Source: Sphingobacterium lumbrici
GTDB taxonomy: Bacteria; Bacteroidota; Bacteroidia; Sphingobacteriales; Sphingobacteriaceae
Assembly (NCBI RefSeq): GCF_006476045.1
Contig: NZ_SRZY01000032.1
Coordinates: 44,816-108,815, forward strand
Direction: 5' to 3'
DNA: 64,000 bases
Program-made: the position numbers and the translations under genes
The notes under the pieces: generated by a model
Database searches by the model: none
Seen by the model: the letters and a program-made list of their open reading frames with translations, nothing else
What the model was told of the DNA's origin: nothing
Part shown: positions 62,683 through 64,000 of the stretch, one piece after another
Numbering within the stretch: the stretch's first letter is position 1
How the letters are laid out: each line of letters begins with the position of its first letter

Positions 62683-63690
62683 ATGACAAAAAAAGATTTC
62701 GTTGTTAATTGCATTCAGCACATGGATATAGAATCACTTGATTTGGTATTTAATGCTAACCAAATTTTGCAAGAAACAACTAAGGAAATTTTCTTAAAAA
62801 AGCTTAATACAGTTTTTGCTATATTTAAGAAAAGCGGAGACACCGAATTAATCCCTTATATAGGCTATTGTAATGCTTATGGTTGCACTAAAGAGCAAGG
62901 CGAAGGATATTCATTTGAAGGCAATAAATCTAAAAAACACTTTAGTATTTTACTTTTTGAATCAAAAGATGGAGAGGTGTTTATTGAAAACTGTCATGAT
63001 TTTGAACTTTCAGATAATACCATCGAAATTAAAGAAATCATAAAATTTTATATCTATGAAGATGAAAAAATAGATTTTATTGCAGATCCCAAATATTCAG
63101 CAACACATACGATTTGTTCTGGAGCTTTGATACAATTACAAAAGCATTACACAAATACCATTATTGATAAGACAATTTATACAGCTTGGTTAGACAAGTT
63201 CAAACTTACCCATTTATCATTAAATACTTACGCATATACCCATTCTTACGTATTTGAAAGATTTGACAATCTATATTTGGGCTTAAAAGAGCTAGCTAAT
63301 TACCTTGAAAATGACAACTCTGCTAAAAATGCACTTCACGAGTTCGAAGAGATTGATATACATAATGAAGAAGACTTATTGAAGTGGTTGGTCAAATATG
63401 AAAAAACAGCTGATAATTTAGTTCTATTTTTAGAAATACATGGAGATATTAATCCCTATAAACTTGAAGAATCCTCCTATTTCGAAATCGAGTTTTTAAA
63501 AATAGATGTAACTGATTTTAAAAACATCATTCGTTTCAAAATATTAGTTGATGAATACTATTGGGAAATGCTTGATAGATACAAAACATATGATAATAAT
63601 GAAGAATCAAGCAATCAGAGAGACCTTGAAATAACAGAAAATTCAACTTCTTTGTCCTATCATTTGAATAAAAGGGGATTTCAACTTTAG
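62683..63690 (+). CDS. Uncharacterised protein, island
   Basis: A 335-aa soluble protein, acidic, without signal peptide or membrane segment. Recognisable only by its own features: N-terminal helical FVVNCIQHMDIESLDLVF, a Cys-containing stretch IGYCNAYGCTKEQGEGYSF, and a long helical C-terminal half. No known family comes to mind. It is 42 bases downstream of the DUF3761-like gene, last of the same-strand run. Confidence 0.6.
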   Translation: MTKKDFVVNCIQHMDIESLDLVFNANQILQETTKEIFLKKLNTVFAIFKKSGDTELIPYIGYCNAYGCTKEQGEGYSFEGNKSKKHFSILLFESKDGEVFIENCHDFELSDNTIEIKEIIKFYIYEDEKIDFIADPKYSATHTICSGALIQLQKHYTNTIIDKTIYTAWLDKFKLTHLSLNTYAYTHSYVFERFDNLYLGLKELANYLENDNSAKNALHEFEEIDIHNEEDLLKWLVKYEKTADNLVLFLEIHGDINPYKLEESSYFEIEFLKIDVTDFKNIIRFKILVDEYYWEMLDRYKTYDNNEESSNQRDLEITENSTSLSYHLNKRGFQL

Positions 63691-63774
63691 AACAAATTAC
63701 AAATTATCTTAAGTTACTTCAACTTTACAACAATCAAAATCTTTCCTATAATCGTCCGAAATATGTCCGAAAAT

Positions 63775-63875
63775 AAAAAAAGCCCGACTTTCGTCGAGCT
63801 TTTTTGTCGGGGTGGCAGGATTGGCTCAGCCCCTCGATTCCCCAACACGACCCTGAAGCCTCCTGCGGATCGAAC
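63775..63875. repeat. Composite direct repeat at the island's right edge
   Basis: 63775-63822 equals 57686-57733 (hairpin terminator plus tRNA-3'-end core) and 63805-63875 equals 57591-57661 (core plus 53 further bases). The two repeats overlap in the core. So this copy looks like an undivided site, while the left side has its two halves as separate copies, a pattern left by site-specific integration or recombination between sites. The hairpin can also end transcription of the island genes. Confidence 0.7.
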
Positions 63876-63891
63876 GTATGCGCCCGATGAA

Positions 63892-64000
63892 CTACATATT
63901 TGATTGCTCGATACTTTTCTTATAGTTCTGCGGATAGAGATCCTTTAATTTTTTATGGTTGATCGACATGATATTTTGTAGGGTATGTTTTAGCCACTGA
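63892..64000 (-). CDS. IS66-family transposase, C-terminal end (runs off the window)
   Basis: The minus strand is open from the window edge to a stop at 63892 and reads QWLKHTLQNIMSINHKKLKD, LYPQNYKKSIEQSNM. The pattern WL...L.NI...N...L..L.PQN is the usual C-terminal end of IS66 transposases in Bacteroidota. Only 36 codons are visible, so whether the element is intact is unknown. It begins 17 bases from the composite repeat. Confidence 0.6.
   Translation of the reverse strand, partial: QWLKHTLQNIMSINHKKLKDLYPQNYKKSIEQSNM

Noticed and set aside
1..64000. CRISPR arrays, rRNA genes and known riboswitches
   Set aside because: I looked for regularly spaced repeats, rRNA segments and common riboswitch cores and found none; only tRNA genes and hairpin terminators are supported.

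Overview
The window looks like a chromosomal segment of a Bacteroidota bacterium, most likely family Sphingobacteriaceae (Sphingobacterium or a close relative). Reasons: AT-rich DNA; TAnnTTTG-type promoter elements in front of several genes and a tRNA; long-form NusB (315 aa); paired DUF3857 proteins; an S9B dipeptidyl peptidase; a Bacteroidota-type phosphoglucosamine mutase; and the gene order nusB-DUF1573-yajC-ybbR-coaE. Assignment is by protein and motif recognition only, without database searches.

Layout. 1-3.9 kb is an accessory patch: a chimeric C39-like cysteine peptidase gene, three tandem nearly identical secreted-protein genes with a variable centre, a truncated glycosyltransferase-like gene and fossils of other genes. 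3.9-17.7 kb is mostly core: glmM, a PAP2 phosphatase plus ZIP metal transporter, a MarR regulator divergent from feoA-feoB-FeoB-associated Cys-rich peptide, dinB, the agmatine-to-putrescine pair aguB-aguA, a phosphate-selective-type porin, lpxB and mnmA. 17.9-32.6 kb holds two tandem tRNA-Phe genes, a minus-strand housekeeping run (leucine-dehydrogenase-like protein, nusB, DUF1573, yajC, ybbR, coaE, MBL-fold exonuclease) split by a non-coding element with terminal inverted repeats, an ABC exporter, two DUF3857 proteins, tRNA-Ala, a DEAD-box helicase and ribosomal proteins L21/L27.

32.8-42.2 kb is catabolic. An amino-acid dehydrogenase, HppD, HmgA and a divergent fumarylacetoacetase-like hydrolase with a flavin reductase form a tyrosine/phenylalanine degradation locus. 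Next to it pxpB-pxpC-pxpA (5-oxoprolinase) is translationally coupled to an NRAMP-fold transporter lacking the metal-binding motifs. 42.5-57.3 kb contains folB, two very short minus-strand ORFs, a DUF1080 protein, a DPP-IV-like peptidase, DsbD, a cysteine-synthase-like enzyme divergent from an Lrp regulator, a two-gene operon for large Cys-rich surface proteins, and a lipoprotein of the six-hairpin glycosidase type.

57.6-63.9 kb is an accessory island. It is bounded by direct repeats that contain a tRNA-3'-end-like core and a hairpin terminator. It carries an AbiE-type toxin-antitoxin pair, three 11-bp iterons and a run of AT-rich genes of unknown function, and is followed by the end of an IS66-like transposase gene at the window edge.

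The least explained parts are the tandem secreted-protein array with its chimeric peptidase, the non-canonical NRAMP relative in the pxp operon, the dehydrogenase whose catalytic lysine is replaced by cysteine, and the uncharacterised gene run in the island.
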